Of a stretch of 64,000 nt of DNA, positions 1 to 11,386 are shown piece after piece. The stretch's first letter is position 1; each line of letters opens with the position of its first letter. The notes under the pieces were generated by a model, which searched no databases, had not been told where the DNA came from, and saw nothing but the letters and a program-made list of their open reading frames with translations. A program made the translations under genes and the position numbers. Source of the DNA: Dichetophora obliterata. Lineage: Eukaryota; Arthropoda; Insecta; Diptera; Sciomyzidae. Where the stretch lies: positions 191,462,962-191,526,961 of the forward strand of contig OY986438.1 of NCBI GenBank assembly GCA_963920525.1, in the 5' to 3' direction.

Positions 1-1340
1 ATCCGTCCATTAGGTCGACGCCGCCCATATGACTGTTATATTCGTGAATGATTTGTGGGCAATCGACTTCAATGTGCTGCTTTTTCTTTCGATCGTAACG
101 TTTAGAATTAGAAACTTGTTCATTCGGGTTTTGTCGAGCGAATGGCTCAACACCTACATAAGTCGAAGCCAGCCTGACCGCTTTATTGTCTTTCCACAGA
201 ACACAATTTATATTGATGCCATATACTGAGCCCACAAACTCCTTTGAGAATCCACGCTCTTCTTTTGCTACAGCACTATCTAACGGGAGCTTGCAATTTG
301 GTATGCGATTCACCCGAATTGTGCCAAGACCAAAAATACCACGGGCTCGCAAGTAGACCAGTAACGGCAATGACGTATAGAAGTTGTCAAAGTAAATGAT
401 GTGGTGCATAAAGTCGTTCACAGTTTGGGACAAACGAATGACAACGTTTGACGAGCTGCCCAGATCTGGACAATTTGGAAGAACAATGTTGTCACCCGCG
501 CCATTATAGATTTCAAACCGATATGCATAACCAAATGAATCACATAATACAAACAACTTTATCCCCCACTTGTGCGGCTTGTTTGGCATATATTGTCGTA
601 AATGATGCTTCATTTTTGTTGAGCACATTTGTTCGTCGACACTGTCAATAAAAATAATTCGTAAGAATCGAGTTTGATGCTTTAAAATATTCAAAGGCTT
701 ACCAAAGTCGGGCATGTTTTGGGATGGAATCAAAGCGCTCGTTGAGAAGGTTCATGAAATTCCGAATCCGAAACAAAGGGTCATAGCCTGCTTGACCTTT
801 TTTGACTCTTTCACCTTCATCTCGGAAACACAGATATCTCTTTATCGCTTCAAACCGTTTCAGGGGTATTGTATTGCAAATGGGATTGAATGCATTCTTG
901 CCCCAATAGCTTTCTAAGTTCGGGTAGCGATAGATAGACATGTATAAATGTACACCGATGTAATGGCAAATATCTTCGACATTCACATTGAATTTCGAGT
1001 TGATGTCCTGACTTAGAGCACCGGTGGGTTCCACTATTGGTAGTGGTGAACGGACTCTCTTGTTTTGAGCTGGTGAGGAGATCAATGTCGTAGAAGTCGA
1101 TGGAATCGTATCTGTCAATGGAATGATTTCTTCATCGGTAGAGATAGTATCCTTGACTGCAGAATTATTCAATGAATAATTGACTGCCTCGGTGATGAAC
1201 ATGTCACTCGAATTCATATCCCGAAGGCATTGGGATATGAAATGTTCGTTCTCTGGACTTATTTCGTCTGGCTCAAAATTTGGATCATGGAAATCATCGT
1301 CGCTGCTAAAATCTTCCTCATCACTCTCCACAGATTCCAT
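1..1340 (-). CDS. piggyBac transposase, two exons seen, C-terminus beyond window
   Basis: This is a DDD transposase for cut-and-paste transposition at TTAA. Exon 1 (703-1340) encodes an acidic N-terminal region of about 100 residues and the start of the piggyBac domain (SYWGKNAFNP, then RFEAIKRYLCF). It appears to stop at 699, but a GT-AG intron at 642-702 (61 bases) joins it in frame to exon 2, which runs open to base 1. The splice rebuilds a VDEQM motif carrying the first catalytic Asp. The second is in YFDNFY and the third in MGGVDLMD close to the window edge, so all three are present. No internal stop or frameshift is seen, so the copy could be recent or active. Start chosen at the only Met ahead of the acidic region. 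Confidence 0.85.
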
Positions 1341-1829
1341 AAACTCAAGGATTTATTTGTCCGATAACTTCGACAATTTCACACGCGACATCATGCGACG
1401 GTTTCCGGACATTTTTATTAAGCTATTTTATAGAAAAGCAGAGAAAATAAATATAGAAAAAGGTGCACAAGCGGAAAAAAGCACCAAACAGAATACGCAA
1501 TACAAAATTCGAAGAGCAAAAAAAGTTCGCGCCGAACGACAAGAGTGCCTTGAGGCACTGTTAGTTTTTTTGCTCTAAAACATAAAACTAAATATTTATC
1601 AACACAACAAATGTGTAACAATGAAGTTTATGAACTAACCTTTCCGTGAAAAAAATTCTTCAACAAAAGACAAACGGTTCATAATATAACATTCTAATTA
1701 GAGAGAGAAATGTTGCTAACAGTATGATAGAGAGCATTGCATTCACTTGCATAACGGTAAATTACATCTTCATATGTAAAATGTGATTTTTGTGATGCTT
1801 GCCCTGAGGCACGCTTACTGGTTAGAGGG
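1..1829 (-). mobile_element. piggyBac-family DNA transposon, 5' part, runs off the window start
   Basis: The element's 5' end is at 1829. On the minus strand it begins CCCTCTAACCAGTAAGCG directly after a TTAA (1830-1833), the piggyBac target sequence. Two related subterminal blocks follow: GTGCCTCAGGGC just inside the end, and a palindrome with arms AGTGCC/GGCACT at 1544-1559. The transposase gene lies inside on the same strand. The 3' end and the second TTAA are beyond the window. The element sits in the gag region of an older gypsy copy (1834-2200), so it is the younger insertion. Confidence 0.85.
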
Positions 1830-1833
1830 TTAA

Positions 1834-2200
1834 GGGTTAATACGCAGTTTTGCGAACTGCGCCTCTTACTGTAAACACCATAGGTCTGGCGAATCGTGCC
1901 AGAACTGCGGTGTTTGTACCACCACCCGGTTTGCTTCGTACTTCCTTTCACCAGGTGCAGCGGTGACCGAACCACCGACTGCTCCTTCCTCGGAGCCGAC
2001 CTCCGGTGCACAGTCGTTTTCATTTTTGCTTTCCATGTTTATTTTCCCGCACAATTTTTAACCTTAATATTTTACGACAAATATTTGCACTTCTCAAGAA
2101 TCGTTTGTAATGAATTTTATCACAAAATCGTTTTTTATAATTTATATAAAATTGGTTTTTATACTTGTCACAAACGCGTCTTCAATTTTTGGGGTCACCA
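1834..2200 (-). pseudogene. CsRn1-type gypsy gag, 5' fragment (copy 1)
   Basis: Start of a Ty3/gypsy gag. Translation from about 2036 gives an acidic N-terminus followed by FWHDSPDLW, almost the same as FWHDSPDLW in the better-preserved copy at 10.8-11.3 kb, then an in-frame TAA after CLQ and a further EAQFAKLRI. The reading is cut at 1834 by the piggyBac insertion. A primer-binding site remnant GGGGTCACCA (plus strand 2191-2200, the 3' end of tRNA-Trp) lies upstream. Only about 70 codons of gag remain, with a nonsense codon, so it is inactive. Confidence 0.7.
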
Positions 2201-2202
2201 AT

Positions 2203-2355
2203 TGTGGCATGTATTAAAAAAGAACACTTAATTGTTTTGTTAACTTAGTCAAAATTTTATTTACAATTATTTTACAATGTTCCGAATATTACCGCGCGTT
2301 ACGATATCTAATCACCAACTAACTAAGTCAACATGGACCAGAGTCCATGCCACCA
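2203..2355 (-). repeat. Candidate short LTR of gypsy copy 1
   Basis: Directly outside the tRNA-Trp primer site is a 153-base stretch bounded by TGTGGCATG (2203-2211) and CATGCCACCA (2346-2355), short inverted ends as expected of an LTR. No second copy is in the window to prove the boundaries. Confidence 0.35.
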
Positions 2356-2623
2356 AAGTGTATTAAATATGCGCTGCAGTAAAAATAACAACGCTGCAGC
2401 GCACCACATAGCGATAACCACGATCCACCCTTTGCTCATGTTTTTTATTATTATCTAGCATACAAAAAATCAGCATTCATAACCACTCGCTTCGTCACCA
2501 GCGCTAGTGCCGAAACGAGAAACGTTAAGATAACAAAATGCTGACGTCGCATTATCCAGCTAACACTGGCTGCGCGCTAGCCAGTATTTACATTATTTGC
2601 ATAATTATTAAGATGAATTTAGA

Positions 2624-3369
2624 TTATACTGTTGTGTTGATGTGTAAGTTTCTGCTTAATTGTTTTTTTAAGTATTTTTTAAAATACACAGCTATGTAAT
2701 GTAACATAACTATAACTATAAAAACAAGACATATTATTTCAATAATGTTAATTGTGTCGGTTTCGTTGCTGTTACTGCTGCTGTTGTTGTTGTTAGCGTT
2801 CATCATCACGATCTCTTCTTGCACCATCTTTGCGTCTTCTGTTTGTGAGTTGACTACCGCTCCTCATGTTGCCAAAATAGTGCCCACGAAAGGAACGTAC
2901 ATTTATTCTATTTTTTTGTGTTGAGCTGCTTGCGGATTTTGTCAATTTCTGCCCATATCGCAGTTGAGATGTCCCAGCTTGGTTGTTGTTCTTTTCGAGT
3001 GATGGCCAAAAGGTACGCCAGGCGTTTGCCAAGTTTAACTTTTAAGCCAACGCGCTTTTTTTGTATTTTCGGTATGTCCACTTTTGGGCATGCTGTCAGC
3101 TTTTCTTCGGTTCGTTGGAGTTGGCGTTTTCGGTACTCGTTTATCGTCAGTGCCTTTGGACCGATGCGTAGTGGCACATAGACTGGAACAGGTATTTTCG
3201 GTGCTATTGTTGTCGGCTGCGGAATGTACTCGTCCATCAATAAAATTTCGATGCACCATAAAATGTATTTTACAGGACTCCAAGTCGGAGTGGCAGGATT
3301 GCCATGTAACGGATTTATGTTTTGAGACTGTTGTTTTGAATTTAAGTCAGTGGCAGAGTTTGCCTTCAC
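2624..3369 (-). other. Unrecognised minus-strand ORFs, one with a membrane segment
   Basis: Two open stretches on the minus strand, not recognised. One (2908-3369, about 150 codons) is basic in its second half, with LTINEYRKRQLQRTEEK and a run rich in Lys/Arg ending RKQLNTKK. A second, in another frame (2624-2827), has an Asn/Ser-rich start and one strongly hydrophobic segment (IICLVFIVIVMLHYIAV) followed by lysines, like a small single-pass membrane protein. They may be broken parts of one mobile-element or viral gene, but nothing identifies the family. Coding potential is uncertain. Confidence 0.25.
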
Positions 3370-3599
3370 TGACGACTAATTTGTTGCTTACTTGGACAGA
3401 GTCCAAGGCAAGAGGAGAAGTTAAAGTAATCAAAACAAGACAGAGATCTGCCTACTTGAGTTGCTAGTTTAAAATCTGCTCTTTATTGGTGGCCAGCTCG
3501 GCTCTTTTAAACCTTTTGACAAAGTGTTATACTAAATTATTAATCTATAGCTATTCTATATTTACTAATTAAAATACTTATTCTTAACCTTGCGTTTCA

Positions 3600-5085
3600 T
3601 TCTTACACTTGAATTATAATTCCCAGAGGGATTAAAATAAAATATTTCTGGGTTGACGAATGAAATTTTAGGCACAGTCGTAAAAATTGAGTGAGTAATG
3701 AAGACGCACTCAATTCCAATGAGGAGTGTTCACAACATTCGCATGCATTGAGTGCAGCGCAACGGCTGCTTTCACCTGCGTTGCGTAGGTTTGTACGCTC
3801 ATTATATCTTACCCGTTCGATGCGTCGAAGTTCGATCATAATTTTCGCTGCTGCTGCTTGAAACACCTTCCATTTTTGAGGTGTATCGCACATGTGGTGA
3901 ACAATATTCCTTAAAGTGGGGAATATTCACACCAAAAGCTTCTGTCAGTTCAGCTCGCTCTGCGTTAAAGCGTAGGCAGTTGAAAAGGATATGCCGAGCA
4001 TCTTCAATTTCACCCGGACAGTTTGTGCAAAATGGGTCTTCTTCATGCTTAAATCGGTGGAGGTACTGTTTGAAACATCCATGACCGCTAAGAAGTTGTG
4101 TCACATAGAAGTCCACTTCTCCGTGCTTCCGATTAGCCCATTTTTCCACGTCTGGGATAAGGGAAAAGGTCCATGTTCCGTTTTGAGACTGCTCCCAGCG
4201 ACGTTGCCAACACTCATTGCTGCGCCGTCTTTCGTCAGCCTTTGATGCATTTTCACCAGCCTTGTATCAGCGCTGGAGTTCACATGCCAGTATATCGATC
4301 GGTGGCATAGCTGCTATTACACCAATAGCGTCATCTGAAACTGTGTGGAACGCACTAGCGACCCTCAATGCGCTGAGACGATAAGTCGCCCGAATGCCAG
4401 ATATGTAGAACGACCTTTGCGTAGCATCCGCCCATACTGGTGCTGCATAAAGCATGATGGAGCTCGTAACATTTGCTAGGAGTTTTCTTCTGCTAGATCT
4501 AGGTCCACCGATATTCGCCATGATGCGCGAGAGTGCACCATTGGCATTCGATGCCTTTTCGCTAACGGACATTAGGTGGTCTTTAAAAGACATGCGTATG
4601 TCAATTACAACACCAAGGTAACGCAAATTTGGTTGTGAGGTTATAATATACTCTTCTGCTCTGAGGATGAAACACTCCCTCACTTTACGTGAGCTCAGAA
4701 GAACCGCCTCCGTTTTTTGCGCTGCAAACTTAAGATCAACACTTCGCAGCCACGTCGTAATTCTTGAAATCGCTTCACTGCATGATGATTCTAACGTGTG
4801 AAGGTGCTTTGTTACTACAACCAGGGCGATATCATCCGCGTAGCCTACCAATGAAGTATTCTCAGGGAGACCAATACGAAAAACATCATCATACATAACG
4901 TTCCACAAGGTTGGTCCCAATACTGAGCCTTGTGGGACACCCCGGGACACTTTGTACCGCTTGACGCCATCGTCAGTGTCGTAAAGCAGCATTCTGTTGA
5001 TAAGATAATCGGCGATAATTCGAAAAGGTACAGCAATTGTACCGACGGAAATACCAATCACCAAGAAAAAACGAGGTGGCGCAAA
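3600..5085 (-). pseudogene. R1-clade non-LTR retrotransposon, RT and C-terminal fragment
   Basis: The reverse transcriptase part (4267 to about 5085) has SRGVPQGSVLGP and the catalytic YADD box in LVGYADDIALVV, followed by a thumb region. After one or two frameshifts (about 4270 and 4150) the C-terminal region continues, with KHGEVDFYVTQLLSGHGCF and a CCHC-like cluster CTNCPGEIEDARHILFNC (3802-4149), characteristic of R1-clade LINEs. The endonuclease and the first part of the RT are missing. The upstream edge at about 5085 abuts an inverted piece of another repeat. Most R1 elements target rDNA, but no rDNA is seen here, so this is a dead copy or a non-specific lineage. Confidence 0.8.
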
Positions 5086-5230
5086 GGACACATAATATCT
5101 AATGTACCACAAAACGAAGAGCAACCTTCCACATCCAAGAAACCCACCCACACAGCATCTAGCGTCCCAGTTTGTACCCCTACGGGACGAAAGGAAACGA
5201 TCGCCAATATAACATGGCGATCCTGCAGCT
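5086..5230 (+). pseudogene. Inverted segment of the unidentified repeat protein (C-terminal part)
   Basis: Translated on plus this stretch gives KGHIISNVPQNEEQPSTSKK and then a Ser/Thr/Pro-rich tail. It matches the C-terminal part of the protein at 12.46-13.13 kb (KGHIISNTPQAIEQPSTSKR), which is on minus. The rest of this local copy (5.25-6.52 kb) is on minus, so this tail has been inverted, probably when the R1 fragment joined here. Confidence 0.6.
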
Positions 5231-5246
5231 CTAATCTGGAATCTAA

Positions 5247-6517
5247 TTATACTGATGGAAGAATATATACCGCAGAAAACAACGACATCAGCAGCGAACA
5301 GCCCAATTCCAGTCTATATACCACAACGAATCGGTCCGAAAGCAATTTCAATAGACGAATACAATAAAAGACAGTTGCGACGAAAGGAAGGAGAGGATTG
5401 GAACTAGTAACTATTGCAAGAACTTGTTGCACATTTTTGCTGATCATCATGAGCTGGTCTGGAATTTGTGAAAGAGTATCTGTGGTAGTAGTATTTTGGC
5501 AGGTACTAGGAAAGAGTTCTTTATTATAGTTGCCTGACTCGACAATATACTTGACATAATTATTCTCTGCATGTTTATAAAGAACTGAGTCAATTTCTCT
5601 TCTCCTTCTGATCTTAATGGTGCATTGCGAAATTGGAGTTTGTAGGGGTCTAAACTCATGCTTATCCCCGGATAAGGATTGAGGAATTTTTCAGTAAACT
5701 TTTTCTTCAACTGTGAAAAAGTAAATTTATCAGAATTAGATGTCTCTGTGTTCTCTTCCTCTGAAGAATCGCTACTTTTCCCTGTCTTCTGCCTCTTAAG
5801 CCCTCTCCTCCTTCCTCCGTCAACTGCTCCAAATCCTGTTAAGTTGCAGTGACACATAGTTTGAGAGCACATCTCACAGATTGGCATTTGAGTTGAGGCT
5901 TTCAGAATAAGTTCACCAAATGATGGCTCAGGGTGATTACCTTTCGCCGGTACATCCTGATTTATTTCTTCATTATCTCCATTCGAAGACCCTGCATCCA
6001 TGTACTGTTCAGTGAGCCCAGTCAGAGCTTTGTAGCCGTCTTTAGAGTAGTTGGAGGGATGTGGCCTGTGTCGGTTTCCAGATTTGCATGCATCAATATG
6101 CCTGGCTAGGGATAATAATGGGGTTCGCAACAATTGCTCCCCCAATATAGCTTGAAGAGTTCCCTTGAATGAATGGATACCTGTGTGAAGTTTGTATTAT
6201 TTTGCCCCATGCAGAATGCATCCATCATCTCTTGAGTTGATTCACTGAGATGGTGGTCCTCACTCAGGTATAGTGTTATTAGTGGGGTAAGGATTTCCAC
6301 TACATTCCTGCTGATGTCTTCTCTGTTGTTTATGGACTCTAATGTGTCCTGTAGTGTCTCCATTTTTTTGATCGATGCTGACTAATTTGTGTTTGTGATG
6401 AGGACTTTGAGGATTCTTTCCTTTTTGAATACTTTGTTGTATCTTTGTATAGGCTTCTTTAAATTCTTTATTTGTATACAATTTGAATATTTTATCATTG
6501 TTGTATCCCGCATGCAT
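5247..6517 (-). pseudogene. Unidentified element or virus-derived protein, copy 1, frameshifted
   Basis: Not recognised. Overlapping minus-strand frames (6260-6517, 6106-6363, 5447-6145, 5247-5450) read as one protein of roughly 400 residues broken by about three frameshifts. In order: an N-terminal region with YTNKEFKEAYTKIQQSIQKG; a helical acidic region; a short Cys cluster (CEMCSQTMCHC); a basic patch with acidic serines (GLKRQKTGKSSDSSEEE); then FTFSQLKKKF and NPYPGISMSLDPYK; and QLMMISKNVQQVLAIVTSSN. A second copy at 12.46-13.13 kb shares everything from the Cys cluster on. Two diverged copies show it belongs to a repeat family. The low-complexity, phosphoacceptor-rich makeup could fit a viral accessory or phosphoprotein or a transposon-encoded protein, but I cannot choose. 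Confidence 0.5.
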
Positions 6518-6657
6518 TTTTAAATTATTATGTTTAGATTGTGGGTTTGATGTCTTTTTACCACAAATAAATAACGCAATTGAAATTTATAGTTAAAGCT
6601 TTATTTACAACTTAAAATAGTTTAAACGATTACAATTTGATTAGAAGTACAAAATTA

Positions 6658-7620
6658 TTATGCAGCAAACTTAGCTGTCGTCTTAACAAGCGCGCGATGG
6701 AAATCGTTGGTCACAATATGATGCGTGACTCCTGACCGAGGTGCCGTAACCGCCTGGCGCATGACAGTAATGTCTTTGTATTGCGCGAGAATGTTGGCAA
6801 ACGGGTCATTTATATTAAATGTAAAAAAAGTTGGCTTACCCTTCTGAGCTGCGACGCCTGATATCTGATGGCTGGTTTCACAATCGACCAATGTGCTGTT
6901 ACGCATGTCGACGAGTAGCCCAAATTTTTGCAGGAAATCAGCTCCAATAAGCGGGGATTTAACGTCCGCAATTACGAAGTCCCAGGTAAACTTCCTTCGA
7001 AGGCCAAAATCAAGGGAGACTCTCTTTGAACCATAAGTGGCAATATGCGAACCGTTGGCCGCAAACAACTTAAATTCGTGTGGAGCATTGTAACGCTCTG
7101 CTCCACTCGGTGGAATGACTGACACGTCGGCTCCCGTATCGATGAGGAACCGCCTGCAGGTTGCAGCGTCAGTCACGTACAGACGACTTACATCAAAGTC
7201 GCCACCGGAGTCGTCTGTAGAAAGTGGCTTGCTTATTGGTTTTTTGCCTTGTACGCGCAGGGCGGGCGACATGTAGAAGCAAACGGGCCGAATTTGCGAT
7301 GATGCCAGCATATTGGGTGTTGGCCTCTGCCGCCCCTGCGTCGCGTAGCTGGTAACTGAGGACTTCGCGGGCGAGTAAGATCATCATGAGCTGCTGTGCC
7401 GTGTCGCAAAGGTTGCGAGGGATCGGAGAAACGTGGTGGGACCGGTGGCAGATGGGCGGTCCTCGGTGCAGGTCGCACATTAGAACTGGTGCGTAGCCGT
7501 GGCGGATCCGCTGTCTGTCCATACTGGTTGGCTCTACCCTTGCCACTGTACACAGGCATGGGCTCGAAATCCTGATCAAAAAAATACTCAAGAGCAGGCC
7601 CGGCGGTTCGCGTTCACCCC
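6658..7620 (-). pseudogene. CsRn1-type gypsy: gag C-terminus and aspartic protease (copy 2)
   Basis: Continuation of the gypsy whose gag starts at 11.3 kb. The gag end (7233-7620) has a single zinc-knuckle-like motif ICWHHRKFGPFASTCRPPC, a form seen in the CsRn1 group. A frame change leads into the protease (6658-7311) with the active site LIDTGADVSVIPP and the flap/second-site region LIGADFLQKFGL. It ends just after the start of the RT linker (YKDITVMRQAVTA, THHIVTND). RT, RNase H and integrase are absent: sequence identity ends at about 6657. It is therefore a 3'-deleted, non-functional copy. Confidence 0.75.
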
Positions 7621-10445
7621 GTGTGGGTAGTACGTCTAACAAAAAAAGAAACCATCAGACCGTTTGGTTAAATAAACATGAACCTTTTTTATATACTTGT
7701 TTTATTATGTAATTATTTGGTCAGAGCAAAAACAGCACTTCTTTTAGAGCATTTGGAAATGAATTGATTTAGTAAAGCATTTAAATTAATTTTTTCACAT
7801 TTTTCTGAATAAACATGTAAAATTGTTATGTGATTTAAACGATTTTGTAACATTGTTGCCCTCAGATACGTCTTAAGACGCCGAAGTACGGAGAAACTTC
7901 TTTCATTAGAACATGACGACCCTGGTATCGTCATTAGCAATCGCACAAAACGCACAAATTCTGGGATGAGGCCTGCACACCATGCATATTTTTTGAGGAA
8001 GTCAATAATCTCTTTCAACGAATTTACTTCTTCTTTTTGTCTCTTCAATAACTCCATGAACATTTGCTTATCGCTCATGAGTCTTTCTTTGTCGAAGTCT
8101 TTATAGAAGCTTATGATACTGTCGACATCGTCGCAATCACCCACAGCGAATCTCTCTAATGATCTAAAAAAAATCGCAGAGTCGTTTCCGAAGCGACTTT
8201 TTAGCGACACTATTATCGAAAACTTCGAAAAACTGTTTTCTATAAAAATCTTCTGGTGTTTTGAATCGAGAACATTCACCACCTCCTTCATCAAGGCGTT
8301 TCGGCGGCTTGCGCTGACGTGGAATTTGTGGCTCGTCAAGTTCCAATTCATCAACAGCTCGAACGCTTTTTTCCCATATAGCGTGAAACTTTGTATTGCG
8401 AGATCCACACAGAACGTCAGTTACTGCTTTAATCTTTTCATGTGATTCGATCATACAGAGATCAGAATTTTGTAAGTCTGTGTTTAATATTTCTATGCGA
8501 TCAAATATGTCAATCATCGTACTTAGTAAAAAAATGCACTCAAACGACGTCATATAGTCGAGAAACCCTGATGCCTTGGCTGAGACCGAACTATCGATGT
8601 CTTTATCTACAGAACGATCATAAAAAATGGTCTTAATTCAGTGTAATTAGCTCTGACAGCCCTCAAAGATTTTATTCTTACTATCCATCTGCAAAATATA
8701 AATGAAAATATATACACCTACCGAAAAAAATTTAAAAATTTCTTTATTTTACCTTGTCGGGCAATATGCTGAGAGAGATGGTAAATTAATGTCACTCTGC
8801 TTTTGCGCTTGGTTTTGAAATTCCTTAAATTGAGCAAATCGTTTGGGTGAGTCTCTGACAAAATTTATCAAATCTTTCATGGTCCCAATGAATTTACGTG
8901 CTAGAAAAACCTTTTCAAGGCAGTCTTGAACAACGAGATTCAGGCTGTGAGCATTGCAATGTACAAATATTGCTCGCGGTTCTTCCGCACATATTCGTTT
9001 CTGCAATCCTGAAATTTTGCCGGATACATTTGCTGCTCCATCATAGCACTGGCCCCTCAGTTTCGACAATGGCAAGTTGAACTTAACGAAAATTGTATTT
9101 ACAAGGTCAAACAAAGTTTTCGATTTTGTGTCCGGCGTGGAAAAAAAACCAATAAAATATTCTTTTATTGGTGTTAAATCATTGGAAACAATTCTGAGAC
9201 AAATTGATACTGATACTTGCTCAGTTCGTGCGATGTCTGAAGTCTCATCCAATAATATTGAAAAATATTCCGCTTGTCTGATTTTTTCCATTATGTCAGA
9301 CAAAACATTAGTGGCCATTAGCTCTAAAATTTCATTTTGAATATCATGATGCAGCCATCTGTGGCCTTCTTTTTGCAACCATAATCTCAGTTCCGGAACG
9401 TCTTCTGCTCGAGCTTTTAAAATGGAAATAAAGTTAGAATTTACGTCATTGTTATCACCTCTCAAAGGCAATCCTTGTTTTGCAAGGGCTAAAAGCGTAC
9501 TGAATATTTTCAATAAGGCTTTTCGGTTATCCATCATTTGTTTCAAATGAGCAGTCGATATTTGTTGAACAACGGTAACGCTTGACATGTTTTTAACGCT
9601 TCGGCGCAATTAACATGCAAATTACTTGTTGAATGTGATTTAATTCGTTGTGCTCCGTGCTTCCAGTTTGAAAATCCGTCCTCTACCCAAGCTTGCTTAG
9701 AATGAACGGAACGCGCATCAAACTTTACTATTAATTTTCGATTGCAGGCCTCCGTGCAGATGGTACAAATTGCTTTGTTTTGATCATTCTGATTAAGCCA
9801 TGGATATTGTTCTCTCCAATGCTCAAGAATTTTAGGCAACGGTGCAGGTTTTGTAGATTCCACTAAAGAAAAATTTGCACACTTTACCAACTCATTCATT
9901 TGCCTTTATTTACTATTTTAAGGGTCAGTCTTAGTCAATATTCAAATTACTTACAATTTTCATTACAGTCTTTTCCAAAAGAGACGCTTTTTGCCACTAA
10001 ACTGTGCTGCCTTACATCATTGTCTACAGAAATGACATTTGCTTGTTTTTGCCTCACTACAAATTTATCCATTGCTTTTCGATGTTATTTCAACCCTCTT
10101 CAAAAGATTTTTTTAGCGGCAAACAGGTTTCGTATGTATTTTTGATTTTATTTTCGTTTTTCTGGTCGCAGTCAGTCAGCTGGCTCAGTGAAGTTAGCTA
10201 CGATTAAAACCATGGAGTTGCCATATCCTAGCGAAAAATCTTTTAAGGTGTAAAAATGCCCAATTGGTCAATTAAATGAAGATCAGTCAATCGCTGAGTT
10301 AAACTGAAGTAATTAATGGTTGGTGAAAGAAAATTAAAAAATGTTTGCAACAAATATGATAAAATTAAATTTTATTGAAAGCATTTTCCGTGTGGGTAAT
10401 TACCCACCCACAAAAGTCCCGTGTGGGTAGAACTACCCACTATAC
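7618..10445 (-). mobile_element. hAT transposon nested in the gypsy gag
   Basis: A hAT insertion of about 2.8 kb splits gypsy copy 2. Gag sequence reads up to LEQARRI at about 10,450 and resumes at about 7,617. Ends are rich in GTGGGTA and its complement. Near 7,620 is CCGTGTGGGTAGTACG, and 10,385-10,445 has several copies, including the palindrome GTGGGTAGAACTACCCAC. I could not define an exact 8-base target duplication. The transposase (7713-9899) is on the same strand as the gypsy. Bases 9,900-10,385, upstream of the gene, hold no ORF of note. Confidence 0.7.
7713..9899 (-). pseudogene. hAT transposase (TTF finger, DUF4371-like, hATC), nearly intact
   Basis: Cut-and-paste DDE transposase of the ZMYM1/SCAND3-like hAT group. 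The first block (9543-9899) has a TTF/BED-like zinc finger with AICTICTEACN and HSTSNLHV. The second (8749-9609) has the first catalytic Asp in LLDETSD and the second in CYDGAANVSGK, then FVHCNAHSLNLVVQ. The last (7713-8553) ends in the hATC dimerisation domain with the catalytic Glu in SCSNERSFSVLRRLKTYLRA. A clean GT-AG intron at 8689-8752 (64 bases) joins blocks two and three across PTRW. Breaks: a frameshift in the 9543-9609 overlap and one at a T-run near 8620. Apart from these two single-base breaks all key residues are kept, so the copy is young. Confidence 0.8.
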
Positions 10446-11314
10446 CCATATTATCCGCCGGGCCTGCTCAAGAGGATCATTAGGTTCGAGTTCTACCGGT
10501 AGCATTTTCCTCACTTGGGCACGAGGCTCGCGACGGTGGTGCTGGGATGGCTGGTATCGGCGCGGGTGATCGTGCTCGTATAATGCATCTTCCAATCGAT
10601 GCAGACGTCTTAGCAGATTTTCGTCTGCGGTTGGCGAGTCCGCAAGTGAAGCTGCTGCTGCTACCTGTCTAGGCCGGTAGGCACCCGTTTCCATAATTTT
10701 GTCCGCCAGCGCGGCACGTTGGACGAGCTCTACATTTATCGTCTGTAGCAGCCCTTGCACTTATGGAGGTAAACGGGCGGTCCACAGATTCTCGAGCATT
10801 TTGTCGCTCAGATTTTTCCGCCGAGATCGCGCATTTCATTCAATAACTGCGATGGGCGACGGTCGCCCAATTCGCATTCAGAAAGAAGCTGTCGAAGCTT
10901 TTCCTGCTCACTCGCACTAAACACTTGCATCAACTTGTCTTTGATGCAGACATACCGATCTGCTGACGGCGGTTCGCGCACTATGTCACTCACTTGGCGC
11001 AACACGTTTTTCTCTAATGCGCCCACTACCGTGTAGAAGCGCTCACTATCATTTTTAATTCGCAGTTTTGCGAACTGCGCCTCTATTTGCAGAAACCAAA
11101 GATCGGGCGAGTCATGCCAGAAGTTTGGTGTATGCACCGCGACCTTGTTATTCGCGGAAACGGTGGCCTCAGTTACCGCAGGTGCCGGTGGAACAGCGGT
11201 GTCCGAACCACCTGCTGCGCCTTCCTCAATTTGGCGAGCAACTTCACTTTGAGCGTCATTTTTGTTTTCTGCCATATTTTTTACTTTTTGTTTTTTTATA
11301 CGTAAAGTCAACAA
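10440..11314 (-). pseudogene. CsRn1-type gypsy gag, N-terminal and middle part (copy 2)
   Basis: Ty3/gypsy Gag. The ORF at 10808-11314 starts with an Ala/Glu-rich leader and then carries the capsid region: HTPNFWHDSPDLWFLQIEA, FAKLRIKNDSERFYTVV, ASEQEKLRQLLSECELGDR. A frameshift near 10,810 and a stop near 10,762 separate it from the continuation at 10440-10760 (LLQTINVELVQRAALADKIM, then VELEPNDPLEQARRI), where the nested hAT interrupts it. Gag resumes at 7.6 kb. Together with copy 1 this shows two insertions of one family within 11 kb. Not functional. Confidence 0.75.
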
Positions 11315-11365
11315 GATTTTGTTGCAGTGTTTTTAATTTTAAAGAGATTTTAATAACGCGATTCA

Positions 11366-11384
11366 AATCACGTCGGGGTCACCA
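11366..11384 (-). promoter_or_regulatory. Primer-binding site complementary to tRNA-Trp
   Basis: The plus strand reads AATCACGTCGGGGTCACCA, which is the 3' end of insect tRNA-Trp with CCA. On the minus (element) strand this is TGGTGACCCCGACGTGATT, 5' of gag by about 50 bases, the expected place of a reverse-transcription primer site. tRNA-Trp priming is typical of the CsRn1 lineage. No LTR follows: hAT-derived sequence starts within a few bases, so the 5' LTR has been lost. Confidence 0.75.
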
Positions 11385-11386
11385 GT

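Noticed and set aside
699..701. Premature stop in the piggyBac transposase
   Set aside because: A GT-AG intron at 642-702 removes it and restores a conserved VDEQM motif, so it is not a lesion.
11361..11384. Possible tRNA gene (matches the tRNA-Trp 3' end including CCA)
   Set aside because: Only the last 20 or so bases match, CCA is encoded, and it sits upstream of gag: a retrotransposon primer site.
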